In this document: positions 28,345 to 37,267 of the stretch, piece after piece
Position numbering within the stretch: position 1 is the first letter of the stretch
Layout: each line of letters begins with the position of its first letter
DNA from: Klebsiella pneumoniae
GTDB lineage: Bacteria > Myxococcota_A > UBA796 > GCA-2862545
Reading direction: 5' to 3'
DNA: 64,000 bases
NCBI GenBank assembly: GCA_945861065.1
Contig: CAMASI010000006.1
Location: 1-64,000 of the forward strand
Notes under the pieces: generated by a model
What the model was told of the DNA's origin: nothing
Databases searched by the model: none
The model's input: only the letters and a program-made list of their open reading frames with translations
Translations under genes and position numbers: made by a program

Positions 28345-28962
28345 TTACTCGACTTCGACCACGTCTCCAGAAGCGACCAATGGGATCAGATGTTCCATGA
28401 CCAAGTCTACGCGGTCGACCAAACGGTCCGCGTGGAGGTACCTGCGTCGCATCTCAGCCTCTTCGATCACCTTTCGAGCGACGAGATGAACGAGTTCGGA
28501 GGCCGGCAAGCCCAACACGCGGAGGGCCTCGCCACCTGACCCAGCCCGCCCGGCAAGCTGCCCCAACAGGATGCGAAGCCGCCCTACAGCATCTTCGCTG
28601 CCTGACACATCGTCGTCAGGCATGTGGCCCCGACCCACCCTAAAGGGGTGGTCGCTCTCGATCTCACCCTCAAGCCGCATGCGGCCGACGTAGTGCAACA
28701 CGATGTTGGAGCGCCCATCCGGCAGCGTCTGGTGCCCAACGATTTGGCCCATGCCCACATCCGAGTACAACACCGGAAAGTCCACTGGCGACTTCGGCAC
28801 AATCGTGGCGACGCCGATCGGCAGGCCCTCATCCATGCACCAAGCCACGAGCGCTCGGTAACGGGGCTCGAACACATGAAGGGGCAGGTGTGCCCCAGGC
28901 ATCAGCACGAGCCGAGGCAGAGGGAACAGCGGAAGGGCCTCACACGCAGACCGGATGTCCAC
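28345..28962 (-). CDS. Stand-alone Lon N-terminal (substrate-binding) domain protein
   Basis: GTG 28962 follows AAGGAGG by eight bases and gives a 205-residue protein that begins at the Lon-N fold: LPLFPLPRLVLMPGAHLPLH then VFEPRYRALVAWCMDEGLPI. These are the hallmarks of the PUA-like LON substrate-binding domain. There is no AAA+ or protease domain. Such proteins occur widely, with unclear roles in proteolysis or redox control. It is divergent from the rhomboid gene, with 69 bases between the starts. Confidence 0.85.
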   Translation of the reverse strand: MDIRSACEALPLFPLPRLVLMPGAHLPLHVFEPRYRALVAWCMDEGLPIGVATIVPKSPVDFPVLYSDVGMGQIVGHQTLPDGRSNIVLHYVGRMRLEGEIESDHPFRVGRGHMPDDDVSGSEDAVGRLRILLGQLAGRAGSGGEALRVLGLPASELVHLVARKVIEEAEMRRRYLHADRLVDRVDLVMEHLIPLVASGDVVEVE

Positions 28963-29031
28963 CGGCGGTGCCTCCTTGCACACAACATACCCGAGCGGTC
29001 CCGCCCGGCCAGTCCGAGGTAGAACCAACCT

Positions 29032-30798
29032 GTGATCGAACTGATCATTGGACCGAATCGGCGAACCGTCTCCTGGGAGGAGTTTGAGGCCCTGACCCGT
29101 TCGGGCCGGGTCCCTGCCGATGCACAGATCCGCGCTGGCGCGCTTACTGGCGGCGTTTTCGTGCGGGCGGATACGCTCGACACCTGGAAAGGATTGGTTC
29201 AAGACGGCGGCGCTGCCGTGCGAGACGCCATGGCATCTTCACCGCCGCCGTGGGTTGCGATGATCCTGTGCGGCCTGTCCTTCCGAATTTGGTGGTGGAA
29301 CGTGACCGTGTTTCCGAACGGTCCACGACAGATGGCCTTCGCTACCCCCGCGTGGTTTGAAGGCGGCGACTGGTGGCGGTTGTTTTCGTACGGGTTGGAC
29401 CACCAGGCTTTCTTGCACGTCTTCATGAACAGCGTGTGGCTCGCCGTGGTCGGCACGGCAGTAGAACGGCTTTGGGGCTCATTCAATACGCTGGGAATAT
29501 TCGTCGCCGGCACGGTTTGGGCGGCATTCGCGACGGCGGTGTTCGTGCCAGACAACGGACTTATCGGCTCGTCGGGCGGCGTTTTTGGCCTGATTGGCGC
29601 AGTCATTTCGTTCGGGGCGTTTCGCGGCCAAGTGCTTCCCAAATCGCAACGCGTGTGGTTTGGGTTGGCCATGCTGCCCTACGCCATTGGGATGCTTGCA
29701 AGCGGGTTTAGGGACCCGTCCGTGGCGAATACCGCCCACGTCGCGGGATTCCTAAGCGGTCTCGCGCTCGGCGTCGTGATCGACCCACCACGGATGGCCC
29801 GCCGGCCTCGATGGAACGGCTGGGTGTGGGCGGGTTTGAGTTCTGTCACGATGATCGGGCTCACGATCCCCTGGTGGGGCGGGTTGGGCGCGATGCCGTC
29901 TTCCGCTCGCAGTGCGCCTTCTCCGGGCGGCGAAGTCGTGTGGCCCGCGCCTGCAGGCTGGGTCGCCGGGACCGACCGGGCGGGTAGGTTCGGCGTCGTC
30001 TCCCCCACATCGCGTCGCACCCTGGCCGTCTCCACCGGCTGGGGCGTCCAGCCCGTTGATCCCCTCGACCGCGTTGCCGGTTGGCGAGATCGCGTGCTTA
30101 CTCGCTGGCCGGAAGCGCGTCTGGGCCCAGAATCCATGTGCGCCGTGGCTGGCACTACGGGCCTGTCACGCGCTGCCGACCTTGGAGACGGGTGGCTCCG
30201 AATCTGCTCTGTTGCCCGAGGTCGGGGGTACGTGGACGTGTCGCAGGGTTCGTCTGAGGACCCACTTGCGGACCCGCTGCTGACCGCCTTTGTAGCGGAC
30301 ATCCGTTGGGCGGACCCGCCCGACCTTGTAGCAGCGCGCCTACTAGCCAGCGGAACCGACGTGGGCGTTGCTGAATTGTTGGCCGCCGCGACCCTGGAAA
30401 TCGACAATGGACACGTGGACGCGGCGCGGGAACGCCTGGAGAGCGTCGTCCGTAAAGACCCGTCGTCCCAGAACGCGTGGTCAGCACTCGCTCGAATCGC
30501 TCGAAACGAAACGGAAATTGACGCCGTGCTCTCCGCAGCGACCGAGTCCGCTACGATGTCGTCGGTTGCCACGGCCCTGGAATGGGTGGGGCGCCGTGAC
30601 GACGCCGTAGCTGTGCTCAGACTCGCCGCCGCGCGCTGGCCCGCAGACCGTGATGTACGTCGGCATCGAATCCGACTCAACGATTCGCCTGTGAGCACGG
30701 CTTGGCCCGACGTCCCCCAATCGCTCGCTGGCGCACGGCAACTGTTTCACGACGACGCGCATGAACCGGCGGGCGTCGCGAATCACTCCGCACCCTGA
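29032..30798 (+). CDS. Rhomboid-family intramembrane serine protease with GYF-like N-terminus and repeat C-terminus
   Basis: This 588-residue protein has, in order: a GYF_2-like domain (about 1-55), a rhomboid domain (about 72-252) with HVFMN (His129/Asn133), the nucleophile in GSSGGVFG (Ser181) and the catalytic His236 in TAHVAGFLSG, then a Pro/Gly-rich linker, a soluble beta domain and TPR-like helices (IDNGHVDAARERLESVVRKD; VATALEWVGRRDDAVAVLRL). The GTG start follows GAGGTAG. In bacteria with C-terminal sorting tails, rhomboid enzymes such as rhombosortase cleave exported proteins, so a link with the MYXO-CTERM-like proteins nearby is possible but unproved. Confidence 0.82.
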   Translation: MIELIIGPNRRTVSWEEFEALTRSGRVPADAQIRAGALTGGVFVRADTLDTWKGLVQDGGAAVRDAMASSPPPWVAMILCGLSFRIWWWNVTVFPNGPRQMAFATPAWFEGGDWWRLFSYGLDHQAFLHVFMNSVWLAVVGTAVERLWGSFNTLGIFVAGTVWAAFATAVFVPDNGLIGSSGGVFGLIGAVISFGAFRGQVLPKSQRVWFGLAMLPYAIGMLASGFRDPSVANTAHVAGFLSGLALGVVIDPPRMARRPRWNGWVWAGLSSVTMIGLTIPWWGGLGAMPSSARSAPSPGGEVVWPAPAGWVAGTDRAGRFGVVSPTSRRTLAVSTGWGVQPVDPLDRVAGWRDRVLTRWPEARLGPESMCAVAGTTGLSRAADLGDGWLRICSVARGRGYVDVSQGSSEDPLADPLLTAFVADIRWADPPDLVAARLLASGTDVGVAELLAAATLEIDNGHVDAARERLESVVRKDPSSQNAWSALARIARNETEIDAVLSAATESATMSSVATALEWVGRRDDAVAVLRLAAARWPADRDVRRHRIRLNDSPVSTAWPDVPQSLAGARQLFHDDAHEPAGVANHSAP

Positions 30799-30824
30799 GG
30801 GAATGTCCGTCGTAGGACGCAGCT

Positions 30825-31673
30825 TCAGGCCGCCTTCCTTCGCTTTTTTGGGATGAAGCCGTAGCCCAGGCACAGCAACATCGCCGACCAGAACAGCCAG
30901 AACGCCGGGCTGTGCCAATCGTGGAAGTCCACCCGATGCGGGTGTTCGGCACTGTTGGCCAGATAATCGATCAGCAGTTTGCCGCCGATTACGACGATCA
31001 GCAGGTAGGCGGTCGTCTCGAAACGCGGGTAGCGCTCCAGCAAAGAGATGAACACGACGGCGGCGAAGCGCATCAACACCAGCCCAATCATGCCGCCGAC
31101 AACGACGACCCAAAGTTTCGGGTGTGTGCCGATATGGCCCACAGGTGGGGCACCGACCAAGGCAATGGCTGCCAGGATGCTGTCAACTGCAAATGCGATG
31201 TCGGTCAGCTCGATGACCAGGACCGTGCTCCAGAAACCGCCGCCGGCGGCCGCACGTTGCGCTGGGGCTCGAACGGCCGTGATCTCGTCGGCCTCAAAAG
31301 GTGTGAGTTCAATTCCGGTGTCGGCCATGATTGGATGGCCGCCCGGGCCAATCGTGACTTTGCGGGTGTCCTCCTCATCGTGACGTTCGAACAAGAAGTG
31401 TTTGAACGCCACATAAAGCAGGTAAGCGGCACCAATGAGCTTGACGATGCGCCACCGCATCAGCAACGACGCAGTGCCCACCGCAACAAGGCGGAAAACG
31501 AGCGCGCCGATCAGGCCGTAGGTGAGCGCGCGACTCTGTTGCTCGCGAGGCAAACGACTGGCGAGGAGCCCGAGAACCAGCGCATTGTCGAACGAAAGGA
31601 CGCCCTCCAAAACCACGAGGAGGCCTACGACCGCGACGTCGCTTCCTTCAAAGGACTGACCGTAAAACAGCAT
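30825..31673 (-). CDS. TerC-family integral membrane protein, probable metal (Mn2+) exporter
   Basis: The protein has 282 residues with about eight hydrophobic segments and the TerC/Alx acidic motifs in membrane helices: VVLEGVLSFDNALVLGLLAS near the N-terminus and IELTDIAFAVDSILAAIALV in the second half. These Asp/Glu residues line the metal path in manganese-exporting members. A cytoplasmic loop (about 95-145) is charged. No yybP-ykoY-type manganese riboswitch is recognisable in the 73-base gap upstream. Confidence 0.85.
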   Translation of the reverse strand: MLFYGQSFEGSDVAVVGLLVVLEGVLSFDNALVLGLLASRLPREQQSRALTYGLIGALVFRLVAVGTASLLMRWRIVKLIGAAYLLYVAFKHFLFERHDEEDTRKVTIGPGGHPIMADTGIELTPFEADEITAVRAPAQRAAAGGGFWSTVLVIELTDIAFAVDSILAAIALVGAPPVGHIGTHPKLWVVVVGGMIGLVLMRFAAVVFISLLERYPRFETTAYLLIVVIGGKLLIDYLANSAEHPHRVDFHDWHSPAFWLFWSAMLLCLGYGFIPKKRRKAA

Positions 31674-31746
31674 CCTTGTTTCTCCCGGGAGACTTGCAGG
31701 CCGACCGAAGTGCGCGCATAACCCCAGGCCGCGCCCAGCGCGGGTA

Positions 31747-32739
31747 GTGCGTTATCCCGCGCCGCCCTATGGAGTTCCCCTGCTCACGTGGCTGTTGCTT
31801 GGATGCGCCGCAAAGGTCGATCGCATCGCGCTCGATCGGTTCGTCGCGCGTGGCCTTTCTGTCGGGGATCTCGGCGAAGCCTGTACGTTGGGAGCTGGGC
31901 TTCGCCACGCGCTGGCCGGTTTGACGAGCGAATCGAACCCGCCCCGTCGCGCGCTGGTGTTGGCCGAGGCGACCGCGGCGCTCTGTGCTGAACGAGAGGC
32001 CTGGGAGGCGGATCTGGGTACGGCACGTGCACGCCGCGCGGTAGCAACCGGGGGCGACGCGGCGGCGGTCACTGACGCTGTCACGAACGCGGATCGGTGG
32101 CATGCCGAGGCCGCAGCGCGTTTCGAGCGTGCGTGGAGCCAGGCGGAGGGCCATTGGGGGCCGATCGGACAAGACTGCCCCCGCATCCGCGCAGGAGACG
32201 AAATCGCGTGGGTCGTCGGCCTGGTGGCAGGCACGTTGGCGCTGCTGCACGACAAGTCCGCCGGAAGCCCGTTGGGTGTACCAACCGACCGTTTAGGTCA
32301 GGTTGCGCGGGGCGCGAATTGCGTGGACGATGCTGCCTGGTACCACATTCCGAGCGCGCTGCAGGCTGCAGCATGGGCAACCATTCCGGGCTCTGGCCCA
32401 GCGGGTTTGGACCCCTGGGCGAAACTGGAGGAGGCTGCCCTCGCAGGCGAAACAGGTGGCCTCCGCGTGGCCCGCGCCCTTGAGGTGCGGATTGCCGCGA
32501 ACGCGGGCCGGGACGACGTGCTCGCCAGGGGAATACGGGCCCATGCGGCGGCGTTGTCCGAGCGCGCGTCCGTCGCCGACCTGGCGCTCCTCGACGAATA
32601 CGCTCGATGGATTTCACTCCATGAATCCGACCTCTTGTGGACCGCCGCGACAGGGCACCGGACACCGACCTTTGGCCAGCTTCCGTCTGACGCCTCCCCG
32701 CTCCCGCTTACCCCCGAATTCGATCCCTTTTCCCCGTGA
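31747..32739 (+). CDS. TatT-like TRAP-associated lipoprotein
   Basis: The product (330 residues, GTG start) has a lipobox (LLTWLLLGC, Cys20) and an all-helical body with repeated helix pairs and Trp-rich ends (LVAGTLALLHDKSAG; WYHIPSALQAAAWATIPGSG), which resembles TatT lipoproteins that accompany some periplasmic TRAP transporters and form a toroid around the binding protein. Its position in front of a solute-binding protein and a TRAP permease supports this. It ends in EFDPFSP, and the permease N-terminal loop carries the same FDPF motif twice. Confidence 0.6.
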   Translation: MRYPAPPYGVPLLTWLLLGCAAKVDRIALDRFVARGLSVGDLGEACTLGAGLRHALAGLTSESNPPRRALVLAEATAALCAEREAWEADLGTARARRAVATGGDAAAVTDAVTNADRWHAEAAARFERAWSQAEGHWGPIGQDCPRIRAGDEIAWVVGLVAGTLALLHDKSAGSPLGVPTDRLGQVARGANCVDDAAWYHIPSALQAAAWATIPGSGPAGLDPWAKLEEAALAGETGGLRVARALEVRIAANAGRDDVLARGIRAHAAALSERASVADLALLDEYARWISLHESDLLWTAATGHRTPTFGQLPSDASPLPLTPEFDPFSP

Positions 32740-32746
32740 GAACGTG

Positions 32747-33760
32747 ATGCTTCGCAGTTGCGCCCGTCTCTTAGTAACCATTGCCGTCTTGTTGCCAGCG
32801 GCCGCTTACGCACAAACGACGCCACGTCGCGTTTGCGTGTACGACCCGGCCGGTAAGGCAGGTGATTATTACCGTCTTCTCGAAGAATGGGCGACGGAGG
32901 CTGCCAGTTGGGGTGCAACAGTCACCCTCCAGCCCTACACAGATGAGGAGACCGCACGTCGCGACTATGACGCAGGCCACTGCGACGGCGTGTTGGCCAC
33001 CGGCGTTCGTTTGCAGGGCTACAATCGGTTCCCGACCACGCTGGAGGCTATCGGCGCCATTCCCGACTACGCCTGGCTCAAGACGTTGGTGGACACGCTG
33101 GCCACCAACAGCTCCGTCGCTCCGAAAATGCGTTCCGGAGACCACGAAACGGCCGGCCTGTTGCCAGTAGGCGCGGTGTACTTGTTCGTTCGAGACCGAA
33201 ACATCGACTCAGTTGCGGAACTGTCGGGTAAACGAATCGCCACGCTCGATTACGACAAGGCCAGCGCGTACATGGTGAAAAAGGTCAATGCAGTCATGGT
33301 ACCCGCTGACCTCAGCAGCCTTGGGCCGAAATTCAACAACGGCGAGGTCGACGCTGCCTATGTCTCCGCGCCCGGCTACAAGCCGTTTGAGTTGTGGCAC
33401 GGGATCGGCACGAAAGGCGGCGTGGTGAAACTTCCGCTCGCTCAGGCCACCCTTCAACTCGTGATCCGCGCGTCGAAGTTCCCCGAAGGATTCGGCGCAA
33501 AGTCTCGTTTGTCGTTGGCCGCGAAATTCGACCGCGCGCTTGCAGTCGTCAAGACAGCGGAAGCCGGGATTCCCGCGAATGCGTGGATCGTGCTTCCTGC
33601 CAACGCTGGACCCACCTTTGATGCGATGTTCGAAGACGTTCGAGTCGACCTGCGAGGGCAAGGCGCCTACGACGCCGCAATGCTCAAGGCCATGAAAGCC
33701 ACACGGTGCAACAAGGCGGCGACCCGCCCCGAGTGCGCCGAGCAACCGTCGCGCGAATAA
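32747..33760 (+). CDS. Periplasmic solute-binding protein of a TRAP system (DUF6091 type)
   Basis: ATG 32747 gives 337 residues with a signal peptide (LLVTIAVLLPAAAYAQ). The mature part starts RRVCVYDPAGKAGDYYRLLE and contains DYDAGHCDGVLATGVRLQGY, GLLPVGAVYLFVRDRNIDSV and TLQLVIRASKFPEGFGAKSR. These blocks match the putative solute-binding protein family found beside fused TRAP permeases in Gram-negative bacteria. The ligand is unknown; conserved Arg/Asp suggests a small organic acid or similar. Four bases separate it from the permease start. Confidence 0.8.
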   Translation: MLRSCARLLVTIAVLLPAAAYAQTTPRRVCVYDPAGKAGDYYRLLEEWATEAASWGATVTLQPYTDEETARRDYDAGHCDGVLATGVRLQGYNRFPTTLEAIGAIPDYAWLKTLVDTLATNSSVAPKMRSGDHETAGLLPVGAVYLFVRDRNIDSVAELSGKRIATLDYDKASAYMVKKVNAVMVPADLSSLGPKFNNGEVDAAYVSAPGYKPFELWHGIGTKGGVVKLPLAQATLQLVIRASKFPEGFGAKSRLSLAAKFDRALAVVKTAEAGIPANAWIVLPANAGPTFDAMFEDVRVDLRGQGAYDAAMLKAMKATRCNKAATRPECAEQPSRE

Positions 33761-33763
33761 GCC

Positions 33764-35818
33764 GTGCGACTCGTCGAACGCAGCCATTTCCTCGCGACGC
33801 TTGGTGTGCTTTTCGCCCTGCTCGGCACGCTTGTCATCGGGATGGGACCCAACGTCGCCACACGTGCCGTCAGTGTCGGCGCCGCGATCTGGCCTGGGTA
33901 CGCGGAACTGCGCACCGACCCGGAGCCGCCTTCCTGCGAGTTGGAGACCCTCAAGTCCCGTGTCCGAGATTGCCCATCGGGCGCCCCAACGGCTGCGCCG
34001 AGTACGGAGCCCTTCGACCCATTTGCTGCCCCTTCGGCACCGGCCTTTGACCCCTTTGCCGGCGGATCGGTAGCGCCAGCCGTAGATTGTGGGGCGCTGG
34101 TCGCCCTTCAGGAACAGTGTGCGCTGCAGTTCGAGACCTACGAAAACCTCAGTTCACGGATCACTTCCGGGGTACGGGCATTCCGCAGCTTTGAACTAAA
34201 TATTGCTGCGTTCGCGACATTCCCTTTCTGGCGTCACCTGCTCGTGCTCCTGGCAGTTGTCGGTGGATTCGCCACGACGCTCCTGAGGGAACACCTCGCC
34301 TTGCGAGACGCCCAAACCGTCCGCGAGCATCGTTTTCAGCAAGGCGGCCAGTTCGTCGTACACATGGCGCTTGCCGTCAGCTGCCTCGTGGACTGGCGAA
34401 TTCAGGCCGGATCGCAGGCCGGCGCGGAAGGCATGGGTACCGCGTTGGTGTGGGGCGTGGGCTTCTTGTCGTGGTCGGCCGCCAACCTCGGCCTGTTGTT
34501 GCGGCCGCCCGCGGGGCTAACGCACGCGCCGAGCCCTCCGTGGCGTTTGGCGGCGGTCACGTCGTTGCATACCTATATGGGCCTCATCGCCGCCTGTTGG
34601 TTTCACCTCGTCGAGGTTCACCCCTCCGGTCCAGCGATCTACCTGCACAAATTCGAGCAGACGCCAAGCATTTACCTCGGTGTCGGGCTGTACATTTGGG
34701 CCGGAATGCTGCTCGCCCATACGCGTTTGGCGCCCCGCGTTTTCGACGTCATCATGCCGTGGAAGCTCCCGGTGCACCTGCTCGTTTGGTTGGTAGTCGT
34801 GCTCAGCGCGTGGCCAACGGCGTATTCGGGCGCCTCAGGCATCTTTGTTATCGCTGCCGGGGCGGTCATTTACCACCGGCTACGCGCGGCCGGTGCGCAC
34901 CCACGGCTGGCGATTGCTGCGACGGCCATGTCAGGCAGTTTCGGCGTGGTGCTTCGCCCCTGCTTGGTGGTCCTGCTCATCGCGGCCCTCAACAAACAGG
35001 TCACGACCGAAGACCTGTTTTATTGGGGGCGCTACGTCTTTTTGCTCACGACCACGCTGCTCTTGATCGCCATGCTGATCTACGGCCGGTTCCGTGTCTC
35101 CATCGCCTCACCTAGGGAGGCGTTGCCGGAGAGTTTGCGGGCAGCCGCTCGGCTCGTTCCCTACGGGGTCGTTGCGGCAGTGATGCTCGTCGTCTACCAG
35201 GTCGGACTCGGGACCCATGTGACCGAGTTTACAGCGCCCTACATTCTACCCGGGGTCTTGATCGCCTTGTTGATTTGGGACCGACGAGACGCGCACCGCG
35301 CCGACCCGACCCAGGCCCCCCCGTGGCCGTCCTTGGTGGGCGCTACCCATGCATCTACGACCAACGTCGGAGCGCTGCTCGCAGTCATGTTCGCGTCGGT
35401 GGCTTTCGGGGGCGTGGTGGAACGCTCCGCGATCATGGAGGCCGTGCCGGAGGACCTCGGTGGGCCATGGATGACGATGACGCTTCTCATTCTCGTCAAA
35501 GTGCTTCTCGGTATGGTCATGGACGCGCTGGGGGCGGTCGTTCTTGTCAGTATCAGCATGGCGCAGGTGGCCATCAACAACGACATCCACCCCCTACACT
35601 TCTGGATGATGGTGATGGTCGGATTCGAGCTTGGTTACCTCACCCCACCCGTCGGCCTCAATCACCTGCTGGCGCGGCGCGTGATTGGAGACGAGGCGCG
35701 AGCGCTCGATGAGCCCGCGCCAACCTTCTTCGCTCGCTATGAGCATTTGATTCTGCCCTTCGGCGTCATGGCGCTCGCATTGCTCATCGTCGGCTACGGC
35801 CCGCTGTTCTTTTACTGA
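33764..35818 (+). CDS. TRAP transporter, fused small and large permease subunits
   Basis: The protein has 684 residues and about 16 hydrophobic segments. The N-terminal third, with a Pro/Phe-rich loop after helix one (FDPFAAPSAPAFDPFAGG), corresponds to the four-helix DctQ part; the rest is the DctM-type transporter. Conserved DctM features are the SGASGIFVIAAGAVIY segment, SISMAQVAINNDIHPLHFW and FELGYLTPPVGLNHLLARRV near the C-terminus (family G-x-x-TPP-x-G-x-N). It imports the ligand of the adjacent binding protein using an ion gradient, probably sodium. Confidence 0.85.
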   Translation: MRLVERSHFLATLGVLFALLGTLVIGMGPNVATRAVSVGAAIWPGYAELRTDPEPPSCELETLKSRVRDCPSGAPTAAPSTEPFDPFAAPSAPAFDPFAGGSVAPAVDCGALVALQEQCALQFETYENLSSRITSGVRAFRSFELNIAAFATFPFWRHLLVLLAVVGGFATTLLREHLALRDAQTVREHRFQQGGQFVVHMALAVSCLVDWRIQAGSQAGAEGMGTALVWGVGFLSWSAANLGLLLRPPAGLTHAPSPPWRLAAVTSLHTYMGLIAACWFHLVEVHPSGPAIYLHKFEQTPSIYLGVGLYIWAGMLLAHTRLAPRVFDVIMPWKLPVHLLVWLVVVLSAWPTAYSGASGIFVIAAGAVIYHRLRAAGAHPRLAIAATAMSGSFGVVLRPCLVVLLIAALNKQVTTEDLFYWGRYVFLLTTTLLLIAMLIYGRFRVSIASPREALPESLRAAARLVPYGVVAAVMLVVYQVGLGTHVTEFTAPYILPGVLIALLIWDRRDAHRADPTQAPPWPSLVGATHASTTNVGALLAVMFASVAFGGVVERSAIMEAVPEDLGGPWMTMTLLILVKVLLGMVMDALGAVVLVSISMAQVAINNDIHPLHFWMMVMVGFELGYLTPPVGLNHLLARRVIGDEARALDEPAPTFFARYEHLILPFGVMALALLIVGYGPLFFY

Positions 35819-35819
35819 C

Positions 35820-36536
35820 GTGACGGACGAAGAATGGATGGCCGTTGCGGTGGGCGCTGCCCGCAGCGTCTTGGGGAATACCGCGCCCAACCCGCCCGTA
35901 GGCGCGGTGTTGGTATGCGACGGAAAGCAGCGTTCGATTGGCGCCACCCGTCCGGTCGGAGGCCCACACGCAGAAGTCGTCGCCCTGGAAGAAGCCGGAT
36001 CGGACGCGCGGGGAGGGACACTCTTCGTGACGCTTGAGCCCTGTTGTCATCAGGGTCGGACCCCGCCCTGCACCGAAGCTGTGTTGGCCTCGGGCCTTCG
36101 ACGGGTGGTGGTCGGGGTGTTGGACCCTTTTCCCCTTGTGGACGGACGCGGCGTGAGTCTGTTGCGGGCGGCCGGTTTGACCGTAGACGTCGGTGTAGGC
36201 GCTGTGGCGTGCGAACGTCTCATCCTGGGGTTTCGGCGGGCTCTGGCCGAAGGGCTGCCCGAAATCGTAGGGCCTGAAGAATCGGAATCCTCCTTAGATG
36301 CCGTGGTCACCTCCGAATTGCGCGATTGTGTGGCGATGACGTTGGTGCTTCGGTCCCCTCGCCTCGAGGTCGACCCGAAACGCGTCGCGGCGGTAGCTGT
36401 CCGAGAGCTGGTGGTGTGGTGCGATGAGGACGCGCCCGAGGTTCCGCAGTGGACGGCGCTGCGCGCCAACGGTCGGGAGGCCATGCTTCGGGCTTTGGTC
36501 TCCTTGGGGCGCCACCGCGTGCGTCTCGAATCCTAG
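35820..36536 (+). CDS. RibD-type zinc deaminase without a reductase domain
   Basis: The protein has 238 residues. The N-terminal 145 form a cytidine-deaminase-fold domain with NTAPNPPVGAVLVCDGKQ, HAEVVAL (zinc His and catalytic Glu) and EPCCHQGRTPPC (two zinc Cys), as in the diaminohydroxyphosphoribosyl-aminopyrimidine deaminase half of RibD. The remaining 90 residues contain none of the NADPH-binding reductase motifs of RibD (normally about 220 residues). Either the reductase is elsewhere or the enzyme has another aminopyrimidine substrate. GTG 35820 is one base after the permease stop. Confidence 0.8.
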   Translation: MTDEEWMAVAVGAARSVLGNTAPNPPVGAVLVCDGKQRSIGATRPVGGPHAEVVALEEAGSDARGGTLFVTLEPCCHQGRTPPCTEAVLASGLRRVVVGVLDPFPLVDGRGVSLLRAAGLTVDVGVGAVACERLILGFRRALAEGLPEIVGPEESESSLDAVVTSELRDCVAMTLVLRSPRLEVDPKRVAAVAVRELVVWCDEDAPEVPQWTALRANGREAMLRALVSLGRHRVRLES

Positions 36537-36605
36537 CACGACATCGTTGTCGGGCATCGCTGGGGCCAACGGGCGACAACAGCGTCAGCAACGACGTCGG
36601 TGAGT

Positions 36606-36621
36606 TGGCACGTGCCTTGCT
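36606..36621 (+). promoter_or_regulatory. Consensus sigma-54 (-24/-12) promoter
   Basis: TGGCACGTGCCTTGCT at 36606-36621 matches the sigma-54 consensus TGGCACG-N4-TTGCW at every defined base. Transcription would start near 36632, just before the GGAGG ribosome binding site (36634-36638) of the lipoprotein gene, leaving a very short leader. It lies in the only non-coding gap (36537-36643) before the lipoprotein-kinase pair. Confidence 0.8.
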
Positions 36622-36643
36622 TTAGGTTCGAGCGGAGGTACTC

Positions 36644-37261
36644 ATGTTGTTGTTGCTCGTGGCTTGTGAACCCGCATTGACGAACTTGCCCAATACGGCC
36701 GTTACCGAACCTGCGATAACCGCTGAGACCTGCACCGAAAGCCGGTTGGGGCTGCTGCCAGACGATGTCAGCGATCTCGGGTTCACGCCCGAGGAGGCCG
36801 TGGCCGACGTCGTTGGCCTGTTCGAATCCACACTGGTCTACCGAGACCTCTTATCAACGTCGTTGTCGATCGACGTTGCGTTGATTTTCGCAGAAGACGT
36901 GCAGCGGATGTCACCGGGTGCCACGGCTCAGAGCGGTGCCCCCGTCGTTCTGGAATGTGAGGGTCGCGCTCTGGTGCTCGAATTCGAAGTGACGCTCTCG
37001 ACGGGCGACGGCGCCTTCGACGAGCAGTTCATCGTGATTGTCGAGACCACGGAGCCAATGGCGGGCTTGTTCGTTGGCCCGTACCTGCCCGCTTCGGAAC
37101 TCGTTGGCGCTTACGGATTCGACGGGCTTGCTGAGATTTCTGTGGCGGCCCAACTCCATCCAGGCCACCAAACGAACGGCGAGCTCATCGAGATCCGAGA
37201 GGACGGCAGCGAATGCGGCATCGGTTCATGGAATGCACCGCTCATGACCTCCTGCCCATGA
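36644..37261 (+). CDS. Lipoprotein of unknown function under sigma-54 control
   Basis: This 205-residue protein opens with MLLLLVAC (Cys8), a very short lipoprotein signal; GGAGG precedes the ATG. The mature part has no family I recognise; it contains a helical segment (FTPEEAVADVVGLFESTLVY) followed by beta strands (VVLECEGRALVLEFEVTLST) and three later Cys. The kinase gene starts six bases after its stop, so both should share the sigma-54 promoter. It might sense an envelope signal for the kinase; that is inference. Confidence 0.65.
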   Translation: MLLLLVACEPALTNLPNTAVTEPAITAETCTESRLGLLPDDVSDLGFTPEEAVADVVGLFESTLVYRDLLSTSLSIDVALIFAEDVQRMSPGATAQSGAPVVLECEGRALVLEFEVTLSTGDGAFDEQFIVIVETTEPMAGLFVGPYLPASELVGAYGFDGLAEISVAAQLHPGHQTNGELIEIREDGSECGIGSWNAPLMTSCP

Positions 37262-37267
37262 CCTTGG

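Noticed and set aside
29679-30698. 339-residue minus-strand frame inside the rhomboid gene
   Set aside because: Ser/Arg/Ala-rich shadow, no start signal and no family match.
31674-31746. yybP-ykoY manganese riboswitch upstream of terC
   Set aside because: The gap is only 73 bases and I could not find the paired stems and the conserved loop sequences.
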